Shown: positions 1 through 8,522, counted from the first letter of the stretch. The stretch is 50,400 bases of DNA from Allosphingosinicella sp. (GCA_030447665.1 JAUJOJ010000021.1:1434-51833), one strand, 5' to 3'. Translations and numbers: made by a program. Notes: a model not told the origin generated them from the letters alone.

Positions 1-717
1 ATGCGCCCATCCGGCCGAGCGCCCGATCAGATGCGGGCGATTCTGATGGAGCCAGGCTTCACGCGCCACGCCGAAGGAAGCTGCCTCGTCGGCTTCGGCG
101 ACACGCGCGTGCTCTGCACCGCCACCGTCGAAGGATCGGTGCCGCCCTGGCTTCGCGGCAAGGGCAAGGGCTGGGTGACGGCCGAATATGGCATGCTCCC
201 GCGCGCGACCCACACCCGCGGCGCGCGTGAGGCCGCCAAGGGAAAGCAATCGGGCCGCACCCAGGAGATCCAGCGGCTGATCGGCCGGAGCCTCCGCGCC
301 GTGGTGGACCTGGAAAAGCTCGGCGAGCGGCAATTGACGCTCGACTGCGACGTGATCCAGGCAGATGGAGGCACCCGGACCGCGGCAATTTCCGGCGCCT
401 GGGTGGCGCTGAGGATCGCCGTCGACAAGCTGATGGCGAACGGCCTCGTCACCGCCGACCCGATCCGCCAGAAAGTGGCGGCGGTGAGCTGCGGCATCCA
501 CAACAATGCCGCCGTCCTCGACCTCGACTATGCCGAGGACAGCGCCGCGGGCGCGGACGGCAATTTCGTGCTGACCGGCGACGGCAACATCGTCGAAGCG
601 CAAGTCACGGCCGAAGGCGAGACCTATGACGAGGAAGCCCTCCTCCGCCTCCTCCGCCTCGCCCGCATCGGCTGCGCCGAGATTTTCGCGGCTCAGGACA
701 GGACGACGGGGCGATGA
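1..717 (+). CDS. rph: Ribonuclease PH
   Basis: This is a phosphorolytic 3'-5' exoribonuclease that trims the 3' ends of tRNA precursors in the cytoplasm. The 238-aa length is normal for the family. The conserved block [15 protein letters not shown] lies at about residues 85-99, and [15 protein letters not shown], the core of the RNase PH fold, at about 115-129. A downstream acidic segment ([13 protein letters not shown], near residue 180) fits the region of the catalytic acidic residues. The start is the first base of the window, so its upstream region and ribosome binding site cannot be seen. Its stop overlaps the start of rdgB in an ATGA, so the two are probably co-transcribed and translationally coupled. 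The rph-rdgB-hemW order is common in alphaproteobacteria. No defect was seen. Confidence 0.97.
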   Translation: MRPSGRAPDQMRAILMEPGFTRHAEGSCLVGFGDTRVLCTATVEGSVPPWLRGKGKGWVTAEYGMLPRATHTRGAREAAKGKQSGRTQEIQRLIGRSLRAVVDLEKLGERQLTLDCDVIQADGGTRTAAISGAWVALRIAVDKLMANGLVTADPIRQKVAAVSCGIHNNAAVLDLDYAEDSAAGADGNFVLTGDGNIVEAQVTAEGETYDEEALLRLLRLARIGCAEIFAAQDRTTGR

Positions 718-1367
718 TGCGCAGGCTCGAACCGGGGCGGATCGTCATCGCGAGCCACAATCGCGGCAAGATCCCCGAAATCGCCGAGCTGCTCGGGCCG
801 CACGGGATCGAGCCGGTCTCGGCGCTCGACCTCGATCTTCCCGAACCTGAGGAGATCGGCACCACGTTCATCGATAATGCGCAACTGAAGGCGCGGATGG
901 CGGCTGATCTCAGCGGCCTCGTTGCCATTGCCGACGACAGCGGCGTTTGCGTCGATGCGCTCGAAGGCAGGCCCGGCATCTACTCGGCGCGGTGGGCGGA
1001 ACGCTCGATCGAGGTCCCGCCGGACGCCGAACCGGGCGAGGCAAAGGCCGAGCGCGACTTCGACTATGCGATGCAGCGCGTTCATGAGGAGCTTCTCGCC
1101 CAGCCGCCGGAGGCCGGCCGGAACGCGCACTTCATCTGCGCCCTGGCGGTCTGCTGGCCCGAAGACGGGCAATGCGAGGTGTTCGAAGGCCGCGTTGACG
1201 GGACGCTCGTCTGGCCGCCGCGCGGGCAGAATGGCTTTGGCTACGATGCCATGTTCCAGCCGATCGGCCATGAGCTCACCTTCGGAGAGATGAATCCTGC
1301 CGCCAAGCACGCCATGAGCCACCGCGCCGACGCTTTCCGGAAGCTGGTGGCGGCGCTGATCGCATGA
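714..1367 (+). CDS. rdgB: RdgB/HAM1 non-canonical purine NTP pyrophosphatase
   Basis: This house-cleaning enzyme hydrolyses dITP, ITP and XTP to monophosphates plus pyrophosphate, keeping deaminated purines out of DNA and RNA. The protein is 217 aa, close to the family norm of about 200. The N-terminal substrate motif [10 protein letters not shown] (residues 14-23) matches the family pattern S/T-x-N-x-x-K. The family block [11 protein letters not shown] followed by PGIYSARWA lies at about residues 73-95, and NGFGYDAMF near residue 174 is the usual FGYDP/A-like loop. The start overlaps the rph stop by four bases, and the stop overlaps the hemW start in the same way. This points to a three-gene operon. 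Confidence 0.96.
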   Translation: MMRRLEPGRIVIASHNRGKIPEIAELLGPHGIEPVSALDLDLPEPEEIGTTFIDNAQLKARMAADLSGLVAIADDSGVCVDALEGRPGIYSARWAERSIEVPPDAEPGEAKAERDFDYAMQRVHEELLAQPPEAGRNAHFICALAVCWPEDGQCEVFEGRVDGTLVWPPRGQNGFGYDAMFQPIGHELTFGEMNPAAKHAMSHRADAFRKLVAALIA

Positions 1368-2545
1368 ACGCTCTCTCTCCCGTCGTGGAGAGGGTTGATG
1401 ACGGGGCGGAAGCGCTGGCGCTTTACGTCCATTGGCCGTTCTGCGTCTCCAAATGTCCCTATTGCGACTTCAACAGCCATGTCCGCGGCTCGGTGGACCA
1501 GGAAGAGTGGCGGGCAGCATTGCTGCGCGACCTCGCTCACGAGGCTGCGGAGGTGCCGGAGGGGGTGGTTGGATCCATTTTCTTCGGTGGAGGAACGCCG
1601 TCGCTGATGCCGCCTGAAACCGTCGCCGCCATCATAGCGGCGGCGGAGCGACATTGGGGCTTCGCGCCCGGCATCGAGATCAGTCTGGAGGCGAACCCAT
1701 CCTCCGTCGAAGCGTCGCGCTTTGCCGATCTAGCCGCCGCCGGCGTCAATCGAGTGTCGCTCGGCCTCCAGTCGCTCGACGACCAGGCGCTTCGCTTCCT
1801 CGGCCGAGCACATGACGCATCGGAGGGGCTGGCCGCGCTCGAGACAGCTCGGCGCAGCTTCGACCGGGTGAGCTTCGACCTCATCTACGCGCTTCCCGGG
1901 CAAAGCGAAGCGGACTGGCGGGAAGAACTTGCCCGCGCCCTCTCTTTGGGAACCGGTCATTTGTCGCTTTACCAGCTGACGATCGAGCCAGGCACCCGCT
2001 TCGCCGCGCTCGCAGCCAAGGGAGAGCTTCCCGAAACCGATCCCGATCATGCAGCGTGTCTCTACGAGATCACGCAGGCGATGACCGAAGCGGCCGGGCT
2101 TCCGGCCTATGAGATCTCGAACCATGCCCGGCCCGGCGAGGAGAGCCGGCACAATCTCGCTTATTGGCGCTACCGGCCCTATCTCGGTGTCGGCCCCGGC
2201 GCGCACGGCCGCCGCCGCGGGGCCGTCACCCAGCGCCACAAGAAGCCCGAGAACTGGCTGGCCGCCCTCGCCCGCAACGGCCACGGCATCGCCGAGGAAA
2301 GCCTGATCAGCCCCGCCGACCGAGGCGTCGAAGCGCTGCTGATGGGGCTCAGGCTCCGGGAGGGCGTCGACCTCGATCGAATTGCCGAAACGGCGGAAAC
2401 CGAGCCTCGATCGCTCGTCGATTCGGACGCGGTGAACCGGCTCTCGGAACAGGGTCTGATGGTCAGCCAAGCCAACCGCCTCCGCGTCACGCCGGCAGGA
2501 ATGCTCCTCCTCGACGCGATCCTGGCGCAGATCGTCCGCAACTAG
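1364..2545 (+). CDS. hemW: Radical SAM heme chaperone HemW
   Basis: HemW is related to oxygen-independent coproporphyrinogen III oxidase but acts as a heme-binding chaperone that delivers heme to respiratory proteins. The protein is 393 aa. The radical-SAM cluster motif CVSKCPYC places Cys27, Cys31 and Cys34 in CxxxCxxC spacing. The SAM-binding GGGTPS motif follows near residue 75. Further family landmarks are [14 protein letters not shown] and the C-terminal HemN domain with [10 protein letters not shown]. HemN proper has an extra N-terminal extension that is absent here, which favours HemW. The ATG overlaps the rdgB stop by four bases. Downstream is a palindromic intergenic element and then a convergent gene. 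Confidence 0.93.
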   Translation: MNALSPVVERVDDGAEALALYVHWPFCVSKCPYCDFNSHVRGSVDQEEWRAALLRDLAHEAAEVPEGVVGSIFFGGGTPSLMPPETVAAIIAAAERHWGFAPGIEISLEANPSSVEASRFADLAAAGVNRVSLGLQSLDDQALRFLGRAHDASEGLAALETARRSFDRVSFDLIYALPGQSEADWREELARALSLGTGHLSLYQLTIEPGTRFAALAAKGELPETDPDHAACLYEITQAMTEAAGLPAYEISNHARPGEESRHNLAYWRYRPYLGVGPGAHGRRRGAVTQRHKKPENWLAALARNGHGIAEESLISPADRGVEALLMGLRLREGVDLDRIAETAETEPRSLVDSDAVNRLSEQGLMVSQANRLRVTPAGMLLLDAILAQIVRN

Positions 2546-2573
2546 ACACCCGTTCGTCATGCCGGACTCCCTG

Positions 2574-2622
2574 ATGATCGGGACGGCCTGTCCCCCGACA
2601 GGTCGTTAGGGGACCCGATCAT
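2574..2622. repeat. Nested palindromic element between hemW and the LpoA-like gene
   Basis: The outer arms ATGATCGGG (2574-2582) and CCCGATCAT (2614-2622) are perfectly complementary over 9 bp. They enclose a hairpin with stem CCTGTC/GACAGG (2587-2592 and 2597-2602), loop CCCC, extendable at the base. The element lies between the ends of two convergent genes. Its inner hairpin and outer arms resemble those of the element at 7895-7960, so the two are probably one family. It could act as a bidirectional terminator or be a mobile palindromic repeat. It has no T-tract. Confidence 0.65.
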
Positions 2623-2663
2623 GGCATCCACCTTCTTTTGCGAGCAAGAGAAGGTGAGTTGGA

Positions 2664-2682
2664 CCCCGGATCAGGTCCGGGG
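2664..2682. repeat. REP-like palindrome (CCGGATCAgGTCCGG type)
   Basis: The stem CCCCGGA (2664-2670) and TCCGGGG (2676-2682) flanks a 5-base loop. The same palindrome type occurs as an inverted pair at 22110-22186. Such sequences are common extragenic repeats in sphingomonads and other alphaproteobacteria (general knowledge). This copy overlaps the stop codon of the lipoprotein gene on the minus strand. Confidence 0.6.
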
Positions 2683-3883
2683 TGACGATATCCTCAACGC
2701 CCGAACCCCGTTGCCGCGGGGGGAGACGGTGGTGAAGCCGCCGGGATCGACCTGCACCACCTCGAGCTGCCGCTCGGCGATGCCGTCGCGGCCGAAGCGG
2801 AAGGCGCCGTCGACGCCGCTGAAGCCTTCCTGGTTGAGGAGCTCGGCTTCGGGGAACGCCCGGCCGGGCCGCCAGCCCCGCGCGATCCGGACCGTCAGCA
2901 GCACCGCGTCGTAGCCGAGGCTCCCGAGCCGATAGGGCGTCTTCCCGTAGCGCGTGCGGTAACGCGTCTTGAGCTGGTTGAACATCGCCTCGGGGGCGCT
3001 CGCGAACCAGGCACCCCGCATCGTCGGCGACGCGGTGAGCGCCGTCTCCGACCGCCAGAGCTCGGTGCCGAGAATGCGCGCCTGACGCGATGGGCCGGTC
3101 CGGAAGCGTCGCCGCCGCCGAGATGCCGATCCTGCCGTTGTCGGCGATCAGCACCGCATCATAGGGCGCCTCGGCGTTGAGGCGGATCGCGGCAGACCGC
3201 AGCGACTGCGGGTCGCGCCCGAACGTCTGGGATCCGACCAGCCGGCCGCCCGATCGCTGCACCGCACGCATCAGCGCTTCGTAGGAGCGGCCGCCATAAT
3301 CCCCTTCCGGGATGAGGCCGGCGAAGCGCTGGAGGCCTTGGGTGCGCGCATAGCTCACCACCCGCTCGATCGACTGGCCTGGGTTGAAGCCCATGATGTA
3401 GACGCCGCTGCCGGCAACGCTGATGTCGTTCGAAAAGGAAATGACGGGCACCCCGGCGCGCCTCGCAATCGGCGCGACGGCGAGGGCGTCGTCTGCGAGC
3501 AGCGGCCCGAGGAACAGGCGATTTCCCTCGGCCAGCGCCTGCTGGGCGGCGGCGGCGGCGCCCTTGCCGGTGTCGTAGACGCTCAGCTGGACGTTCGTGC
3601 TCCTGGTATCGAGCATTGCGAGGTTGGCCGCGTTCGAGATCGAGGTGCCGACGCCGGCATTCGGCCCGGTCAGCGGCACCAGCACGGCCACACGGTGGCG
3701 CGTCTCGGCGGTGGGGGTCTGGACGGGCTCTTCACTGACCGGCTCGGGCGGCGGCAAGCGCTCGGCACGTTGAGAGCCGGTCGGAACGATCTGGCAGCCT
3801 GCCAGCGCTGCGGCAATGGCCGCGCCGCCCGCAAGCTTGAGGAAGGAGCGCCGCGCTTGCGGCCGGTGCAAATGCTCTGCCAT
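2671..3883 (-). pseudogene. Penicillin-binding protein activator (LpoA-like) lipoprotein, frameshifted
   Basis: This is a periplasmic type-1 solute-binding-fold protein related to LpoA, the outer-membrane activator of peptidoglycan synthases. The N-terminus reads RRSFLKLAGG followed by LAGC, a twin-arginine-like signal ending in a lipobox. The body has the family pattern VAVLVPLTGPNAGVG, FLGPLLADDA and PVISFSND. The reading frame is lost at about 3075-3095. The true C-terminal part (GAWFASAPEAMFNQLKTRY to the stop at 2671) continues in another frame, so the gene has at least one indel as sequenced. Each half looks intact, so a sequence error is as likely as real decay. It starts only 11 bases from rsmI on the other strand; in many proteobacteria this family sits beside rsmI and the UPF0102 gene. 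Confidence 0.75.
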
Positions 3884-3894
3884 GACCCTATCCC

Positions 3895-4725
3895 ATGAGC
3901 GAACGACTGCCCCCCGGCCTCTATATCGTCGCGACTCCGATCGGCAATCTTTCCGATCTGAGTCCGCATGCCGCCGCCGTGCTTTCGGCGGCGGATCTGA
4001 TCGCGGTGGAGGATAGCCGCGTCACTGCAAAGCTCCTCAGCCACATCGGAGTCAAGCGCCCGATGACACCCTATCATGATCATAATGCCGATCGCGTGCG
4101 GCCGGAGCTGATTGCGCAGATGGCCGAAAAGGCGGTGGCCTTGGTGTCCGACGCGGGAACGCCGCTCATCTCCGACCCAGGCTACAAGCTCGTCCGCGAC
4201 GCGCGCGCGGCCGGGCGCACGGTGCATACGGTCGCCGGCCCCTGCGCCGCGATCGCCGCGCTGACGCTTGCCGGCCTTCCCACCGACCGCTTCCTCTTCC
4301 TCGGCTTCCTGCCGGCCAAAAGCGGCGCCCGCGCCTCCGCGATCGCCGAGGTGGCTCCAATCAAGGCGAGCCTCATATTCTACGAGAGCGGCCCCCGCCT
4401 CGCGGCTGCCTTGGCCGCGCTTCGGGATGGGCTCGGCGATCGTGAAGCCGCGGTCGTGCGGGAAATCAGCAAGAAATTCGAGGAGACGGTGACCGGCACT
4501 CTCGGGGAGCTTGCCGACCGCTACGCCGATGCGCCGCCGAGGGGCGAGATCGTGATCGTTGTCGGCCCTCCCGGCGAAGCGGAGGCACCCGCCGAAGCGA
4601 ACGTGGACGCGGCACTGCGCGAGGCGATGACGCGGCTCTCCACTTCTCGCGCCGCGGCGGAGGTCGCGCGGTCGCTCGGGCTTCCCCGCCGCGACGTCTA
4701 CGAACGCGCGCTCGCGCTCAGATGA
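3895..4725 (+). CDS. rsmI: 16S rRNA (cytidine1402-2'-O)-methyltransferase
   Basis: RsmI transfers a methyl group from SAM to the ribose 2'-OH of C1402 in 16S rRNA, in the decoding centre. The 276-aa protein is of standard length and belongs to the tetrapyrrole-methylase fold. It shows YIVATPIGNLSDLS at residues 9-22, AVEDSRVTAKLL at about 36-48, and the SAM-binding loop VSDAGTPLISDPGY near residues 84-97. A C-terminal RsmI-type helical tail follows GEIVIVVGP. The ATG at 3895 is 11 bases from the divergent lipoprotein start, and no Shine-Dalgarno sequence is visible, so it may be leaderless or use weak signals. Its stop overlaps the next start in an ATGA, so the two are coupled. Confidence 0.95.
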   Translation: MSERLPPGLYIVATPIGNLSDLSPHAAAVLSAADLIAVEDSRVTAKLLSHIGVKRPMTPYHDHNADRVRPELIAQMAEKAVALVSDAGTPLISDPGYKLVRDARAAGRTVHTVAGPCAAIAALTLAGLPTDRFLFLGFLPAKSGARASAIAEVAPIKASLIFYESGPRLAAALAALRDGLGDREAAVVREISKKFEETVTGTLGELADRYADAPPRGEIVIVVGPPGEAEAPAEANVDAALREAMTRLSTSRAAAEVARSLGLPRRDVYERALALR

Positions 4726-5072
4726 AGCGGCAGCGGGCGGAGCGCGGCGGCCGGCGCGCCGAGATCATCGCCTCCTGGTGGCTGCGCCTCCACGGCTGGC
4801 GGATCCTTGCGAGGCGCGCGCGAACGCCCGTGGGAGAGGTCGATCTCGTGGCGAAACGTGGGCGTATGATCGCGTTTGTCGAGGTGAAAGCAAGGGCGAC
4901 CGCCGCCGAAGCGAGCCTGTCGCTCGATCATTTCCGCCTCGGCCGGGTCGCCGCCGCCGCCGAGGCGCTTGCGCCCCGCTTCGCCGGACCGGGAGACGAC
5001 ATCAGGATCGACGCCATCTTCATTGTGCCGGGGCGGCTCCCCCGACACCTGCCGAACGTCTGGCACGGGTGA
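4722..5072 (+). CDS. UPF0102 (YraN) family protein
   Basis: This 116-aa protein belongs to the YraN/UPF0102 family. It has a restriction-endonuclease-like fold and no firmly established role; a nuclease function at DNA or recombination intermediates has been proposed. The visible nuclease-fold signature is GEVDLVAKRG followed by IAFVEVKARAT, that is the E-x-D ... E-V-K pattern, at about residues 38-62. The length is usual. It overlaps rsmI by four bases. The pairing with rsmI is conserved widely, which supports the call. gshB follows 43 bases later. Confidence 0.93.
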   Translation: MKRQRAERGGRRAEIIASWWLRLHGWRILARRARTPVGEVDLVAKRGRMIAFVEVKARATAAEASLSLDHFRLGRVAAAAEALAPRFAGPGDDIRIDAIFIVPGRLPRHLPNVWHG

Positions 5073-5115
5073 CAAGCAGTCGGGCCTCGCCTAAGCGCCG
5101 CCGACGGAGGCGCGA

Positions 5116-6063
5116 ATGACACTGAGAATTGCCGTCCAGATGGACCCGATGGAGAGCATCAACATCGCGGGCGATTCCACCTTCGCGATCCTGCTCGGTG
5201 CGCAGAAGCGGGGCCACAGGCTGTTCCATTATTCGCCCGAGGCGCTGAACTATGCGGACCGCCGCGTCTGGGTCGAGGCTCGTCCGGTGACCGTGCAGCC
5301 GGTTGTCGGCAATCATTTCCGCTTCGATGCCCCGGTGAAGTTCGATCTCGGCTCCGATGCCGACGTCGTGCTGATGCGCCAGGATCCGCCTTTCGACCTC
5401 GGCTATATCACCGCCACGCACCTGCTGGAGCGAATTCAAGGCCGGACGCTGGTCATCAACGACCCGGCCAGTGTCAGGAACGCGCCCGAGAAGGTCTGGG
5501 TGCTCGATTTCGCACGCTTCATGCCGCCGACCCTGATCACCCGCTCGATCGACGAAGCACGCGCTTTCCTCGCCGAGCATGACGAGATCGTGGTCAAGCC
5601 GCTCCACGGCAATGGCGGCAAGGCGATCTTCAAGATCGGCGGCGACGGCGCCAATCTTTCCTCGCTGATGGAAGTCTTCAACACCGCCTATCGCGAGCCG
5701 CACATGGTGCAGGCCTTCCTCCCCGGCGTGGCCGAAGGCGACAAAAGGATCGTGTTCGTGGACGGGGAAGTGGTGGGCGCCGTCAACCGCATCCCGGGAG
5801 AGGGCGAGATCCGCTCAAACCTCGCCGTCGGCGGCACCGCCGCCAAGACCGAGCTCACGCAGACGGAGCGGACGATCTGCGCGGCGATCGGGCCGGAGCT
5901 CAAGAAGCGCGGCCTGTTCTTCGTCGGCATCGACGTAATCGGCGGCGAATGGCTCACCGAGATCAACGTCACCTCACCCACCGGCATCGTCGCCATCGAC
6001 CGCTTCAACGGCACCGACACGCCTGGGCTTATTTGGGACCGCATCGAAGGGAAGCTGAGCTGA
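5116..6063 (+). CDS. gshB: Glutathione synthetase
   Basis: GshB is an ATP-grasp ligase that joins gamma-glutamylcysteine and glycine to make glutathione. The protein is 315 aa, the standard size. Family motifs are MDPMESINIAGDSTFAI at the N-terminus, VLMRQDPPFDL, NDPASVRNAPEKVW, the ATP-binding VVKPLHGNGGKAIFKI, and the C-terminal INVTSPTGIVAID. A good ribosome binding site (GGAG in ACGGAGGCGCGA) precedes the ATG at 5116. The spacer from the UPF0102 gene is short, so it may share that transcript. Directly after the stop begins the 314-bp inverted-repeat element at 6067-6380. Confidence 0.97.
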   Translation: MTLRIAVQMDPMESINIAGDSTFAILLGAQKRGHRLFHYSPEALNYADRRVWVEARPVTVQPVVGNHFRFDAPVKFDLGSDADVVLMRQDPPFDLGYITATHLLERIQGRTLVINDPASVRNAPEKVWVLDFARFMPPTLITRSIDEARAFLAEHDEIVVKPLHGNGGKAIFKIGGDGANLSSLMEVFNTAYREPHMVQAFLPGVAEGDKRIVFVDGEVVGAVNRIPGEGEIRSNLAVGGTAAKTELTQTERTICAAIGPELKKRGLFFVGIDVIGGEWLTEINVTSPTGIVAIDRFNGTDTPGLIWDRIEGKLS

Positions 6064-6066
6064 TGA

Positions 6067-6380
6067 GGGTCCAGACCTGTACTTTATGAGGTCGTGATGG
6101 TGCCAAGGAGGGATGAGCCCGCAAGGAGAGCGCGCGAAGGCGTGGCGGGCACCACGTCGAGCGCGCTCGACGCCGCGGATCGCCGTCCTTGGCACCACCC
6201 GGAGGGGCAAGGGGACAGCAGGTTGCTATGTCCCCGGACATGGCTGCAACTGCCGGGGGACATTTGGCGCATGGCTGCGTTGCTCGATTGGCAGATAGTG
6301 ACCGCTATCTGCCGCACTCGCGCCTTGCCCTGCGCCAAATCTCCCCTTGTCACGGCCTCATAAAGTACAGGTCTGGACCC
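6067..6380. mobile_element. MITE-like element with 25-bp perfect terminal inverted repeats
   Basis: The 25 bases at 6067-6091 are perfectly complementary to 6356-6380. The match resumes after one mismatch (6092-6097 against 6350-6355). Inside are further palindromes: 6256-6271 pairs with 6331-6346 at 15 of 16 positions, and GGCAGATAG/CTATCTGCC (6290-6298 and 6305-6313) forms a perfect 9-bp hairpin. No credible protein is encoded, so an autonomous transposase is absent. It fills the whole gap between the gshB stop and the DedA start. A clear target-site duplication was not found. It could be a non-autonomous transposon or a structured RNA. Confidence 0.6.
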
Positions 6381-6382
6381 TT

Positions 6383-6982
6383 ATGACGGAGTGGATCGGC
6401 AGGCTCATCGCCGAGGGCGGCTATCTCGGGGTCGCGCTCCTGATGTTTATAGAGACGATCTTTCCGCCGATCCCCTCCGAGGTGATCATGCCGCTGGCCG
6501 GCATCGAGGCCGCGCGCGGGCCGATGTCGATCTGGGGCGTGATCGCCTCCGGTACCACCGGCGCCATGCTGGGCAACACCGCCTGGTATTTCCTCGCGCG
6601 CGCGCTGGGAGTCGATCGGTTGCGGCCCTTTGTCCGCAAATGGGGACGCTGGCTGACGGTCACCTGGCGCGACGTGCAGCGCGCGGACAAATGGTTCGAT
6701 CGCAAAGGCTGGCTGTTCATCATGATCGGTCGGATGACGCCGTCGATCCGTTCGCTGGTGTCGGTGCCGGCGGGGATTTTCGAAATGCCGCTCAAGACCT
6801 TCCTCATCGCCTCGACCGTGGGCACGCTCGGCTGGACGACCCTTCTCGCCCTGCTCGGCCAGAAGCTCGGCGAGAATTACGAGGCGATCGGCGCCTATCT
6901 CGGGCCGCTCTCCACTGGTGTGATGGTGCTCATGGCGCTTTACTATGTGTTCCGCGTCATCCGCTGGCGGGCGGAGCATTAA
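6383..6982 (+). CDS. DedA family membrane protein
   Basis: DedA proteins are inner-membrane proteins thought to act in lipid flipping (undecaprenyl phosphate or phospholipids) and in membrane homeostasis. The 199-aa protein shows the family core IETIFPPIPSEVIMPLAG near residues 23-40, then SGTTGAMLGNTAWYFLAR and the second conserved block IGRMTPSIRSLVSVPAGIFEMP. Several hydrophobic membrane segments are evident. I chose ATG 6383 (MTEWIGRLIAEGG) because the frame upstream of it lies inside the repeat element at 6067-6380. That element ends two bases before the start codon, so its outer arm must form part of the 5' leader. No strong ribosome binding site is seen. Confidence 0.92.
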   Translation: MTEWIGRLIAEGGYLGVALLMFIETIFPPIPSEVIMPLAGIEAARGPMSIWGVIASGTTGAMLGNTAWYFLARALGVDRLRPFVRKWGRWLTVTWRDVQRADKWFDRKGWLFIMIGRMTPSIRSLVSVPAGIFEMPLKTFLIASTVGTLGWTTLLALLGQKLGENYEAIGAYLGPLSTGVMVLMALYYVFRVIRWRAEH

Positions 6983-6991
6983 AGCCTTGGT

Positions 6992-7900
6992 TTACGCCCG
7001 CGGGTGCGCGTTTCGGTAGACGTCCATCAGGTGCGCCATGTCGACCGCGGTGTAGATCTGCGTCGACGACAGGCTGGCATGGCCGAGCAGCTCCTGGAGC
7101 GATCGAAGGTCCGCCCCCCGGCCGAGAAGATGGGTCGCAAAGCTGTGGCGAAGCGCGTGCGGCGTGGTTCGTTCGGAAAGGCCGAGCCGCACCCGGGCGC
7201 CGCGAACGGCGCGGCGCACCAGCTCGGGATTGAGCGGCCCTCCGCGGGCACCGCGGAAGATTGGCTGGGTCTTGGCCACGCCGTAGGGGCAGAGCTCGAC
7301 ATAATCCTCGATCGCGATCCGCACCTGCGGCAGGAGCGGCACGATGCGGGTCTTGCTGCGCTTGCCGGTGACGCTCATCGCCTCGCCGAGCGGCAAGGCC
7401 GCGCCGGTGATGCCGAGCGCCTCCGAGATGCGCAGGCCCGCTCCGTAGAGCAGCATCAGCACCGCGAAATCGCGGGCCGCGATCCAGGGCTGCGATGCAT
7501 CCTCCGACACATCCTGCGCGAGCGAAACCGCCTCGGCGGGAGATATCGGGCGCGGCACGCTTCGCGGCTTCTTCGGTCCTTTCATCCGCGGGATGTTCGT
7601 GGCTCTAGCCTCTTCACGCGCGGCGAAGCCGAGGAAGCCGCGCACCGCCGAAAGCTCGCGCGCCGCGCTGTTGTTGCCGAGCCCCTCGGCACGCCGGCTG
7701 GCGAGGAAGGCACGCAGGTCCGCGGACGTGAGATCCCCCAAGGCGGCGCTGTCCACCTTCTGCCCAAGATGCTGCCCAAGGAAGCCGATCAGCCGGTGCG
7801 CGGTGGCGCCGTAGGCACGCACGGTATGCACCGAACGGCGCCGATCGTGCGTCAGATGGTCCTGCCAGCGCACCGCGATCGCGGTCGCCGGGTGGTGCAT
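6992..7900 (-). CDS. xerC: Tyrosine recombinase XerC
   Basis: XerC is a site-specific tyrosine recombinase that, with XerD, resolves chromosome dimers at dif. The protein has the N-terminal SAM-like core-binding domain and a C-terminal catalytic domain. Catalytic residues are visible: Arg in GAGLRISEAL, Lys in GKRSKTRIVP, HALRH (His-x-x-Arg), GHASLSSTQIY with His and the nucleophilic Tyr near the C-terminus. I prefer ATG at 7900 (MHHPATAIAVRWQDHL), about 302 aa, the usual length. A GTG at 7960 would add 20 residues encoded by the palindromic element at 7895-7960. The DUF484 gene lies immediately upstream, and this DUF484-xerC pairing is widely conserved. Confidence 0.92.
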   Translation of the reverse strand: MHHPATAIAVRWQDHLTHDRRRSVHTVRAYGATAHRLIGFLGQHLGQKVDSAALGDLTSADLRAFLASRRAEGLGNNSAARELSAVRGFLGFAAREEARATNIPRMKGPKKPRSVPRPISPAEAVSLAQDVSEDASQPWIAARDFAVLMLLYGAGLRISEALGITGAALPLGEAMSVTGKRSKTRIVPLLPQVRIAIEDYVELCPYGVAKTQPIFRGARGGPLNPELVRRAVRGARVRLGLSERTTPHALRHSFATHLLGRGADLRSLQELLGHASLSSTQIYTAVDMAHLMDVYRNAHPRA

Positions 7901-7960
7901 CGGATCGCCCTGTCCCCCGGACAGGGCTGGATGATGCGGGGCATCATTCACCCGATGCAC
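7895..7960. repeat. Cloverleaf-like palindromic element across the xerC start
   Basis: Outer arms GTGCATCGG (7895-7903) and CCGATGCAC (7952-7960) are perfectly complementary. They enclose two perfect hairpins. The first is GCCCTGTCC/GGACAGGGC (7907-7915 and 7919-7927) with loop CCC. The second is ATGATGC/GCATCAT (7931-7937 and 7941-7947) with loop GGG. The element begins one base after the DUF484 stop. Its far arm covers the preferred xerC start codon (7898-7900), so folded RNA could hide that start. The layout matches the elements at 38337-38476. Confidence 0.7.
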
Positions 7961-7961
7961 G

Positions 7962-8522
7962 CTAGGGGATCAGCCACCGGCCCATGCAGCGCGTGAGGAC
8001 TCGCCCGAGGAAGACGAGAAGCTCGGAGCCGTGGCGGGTCTCGAAGCCCTGCTCACCGCGCTGGCCGAGGGCGAGCAGGCCCTTGGGAAGCGGCGTTTCG
8101 CTGTCGAGCCGCACGAGCGCCTCGGCGCGGATGAGATCGCAGGCCGGGCCGAACAAGGGATGGCCACGCTCGACGCCGCGGAGCACCACGCCTTCGAAGC
8201 CGGAAATCGAACGCTCGATAACCCGCGGATCGACGAACTGCAGCCCGGACGCATCGGCGCGCATGCCCTTCCCGCCGACGTAGAGCGCCACGGCCACCGC
8301 ATCGAGGCCGAGTATCTGCGGCCAATCCTGCGTCACGATGTGGATGAGGTGATCGAAGCCCTCGGCTTCCACCGCCGCCAGCACCGCCTCGTGGATCGAC
8401 GCCACCGCGCCGGAATGGCCGCGCGCAAAGGCGATGAGGTCCTGATTGGCCTCCTCCGCCGCTGCGACCCTGGCGCGCAAGGTCGCGACCGCCCGGTCCT
8501 CGAAGTTGATGACTTTCCCCAT
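7962..8522 (-). CDS. DUF484 family protein
   Basis: This 186-aa protein belongs to the DUF484 family, which has a GAF-like fold and no established function. It is very often encoded directly upstream of xerC, as here. Visible features are an N-terminal helical, possibly coiled region (FEDRAVATLRARVAAAEEANQDLIAFARGH), followed by a GAF-like core with VTQDWPQILGLDAVAVALYVG and the C-terminal stretch SELLVFLGRVLTRCMGRWL, which is typical of the family. The start MGKVINFEDR fits family members. A short inverted repeat TAACCC/GGGTTA (about 8538-8554) lies upstream and may be an operator, but this is weak. Confidence 0.88.
   Translation of the reverse strand: MGKVINFEDRAVATLRARVAAAEEANQDLIAFARGHSGAVASIHEAVLAAVEAEGFDHLIHIVTQDWPQILGLDAVAVALYVGGKGMRADASGLQFVDPRVIERSISGFEGVVLRGVERGHPLFGPACDLIRAEALVRLDSETPLPKGLLALGQRGEQGFETRHGSELLVFLGRVLTRCMGRWLIP

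Noticed and set aside
6094..6363. Small frames on both strands within the 6067-6380 element
   Set aside because: They follow the inverted-repeat sequence, have no ribosome binding sites, and resemble no protein.
7901..7960. N-terminal extension of XerC from GTG 7960
   Set aside because: The 20 extra residues are encoded by the palindromic element and do not resemble XerC N-termini; ATG 7900 gives the normal length.
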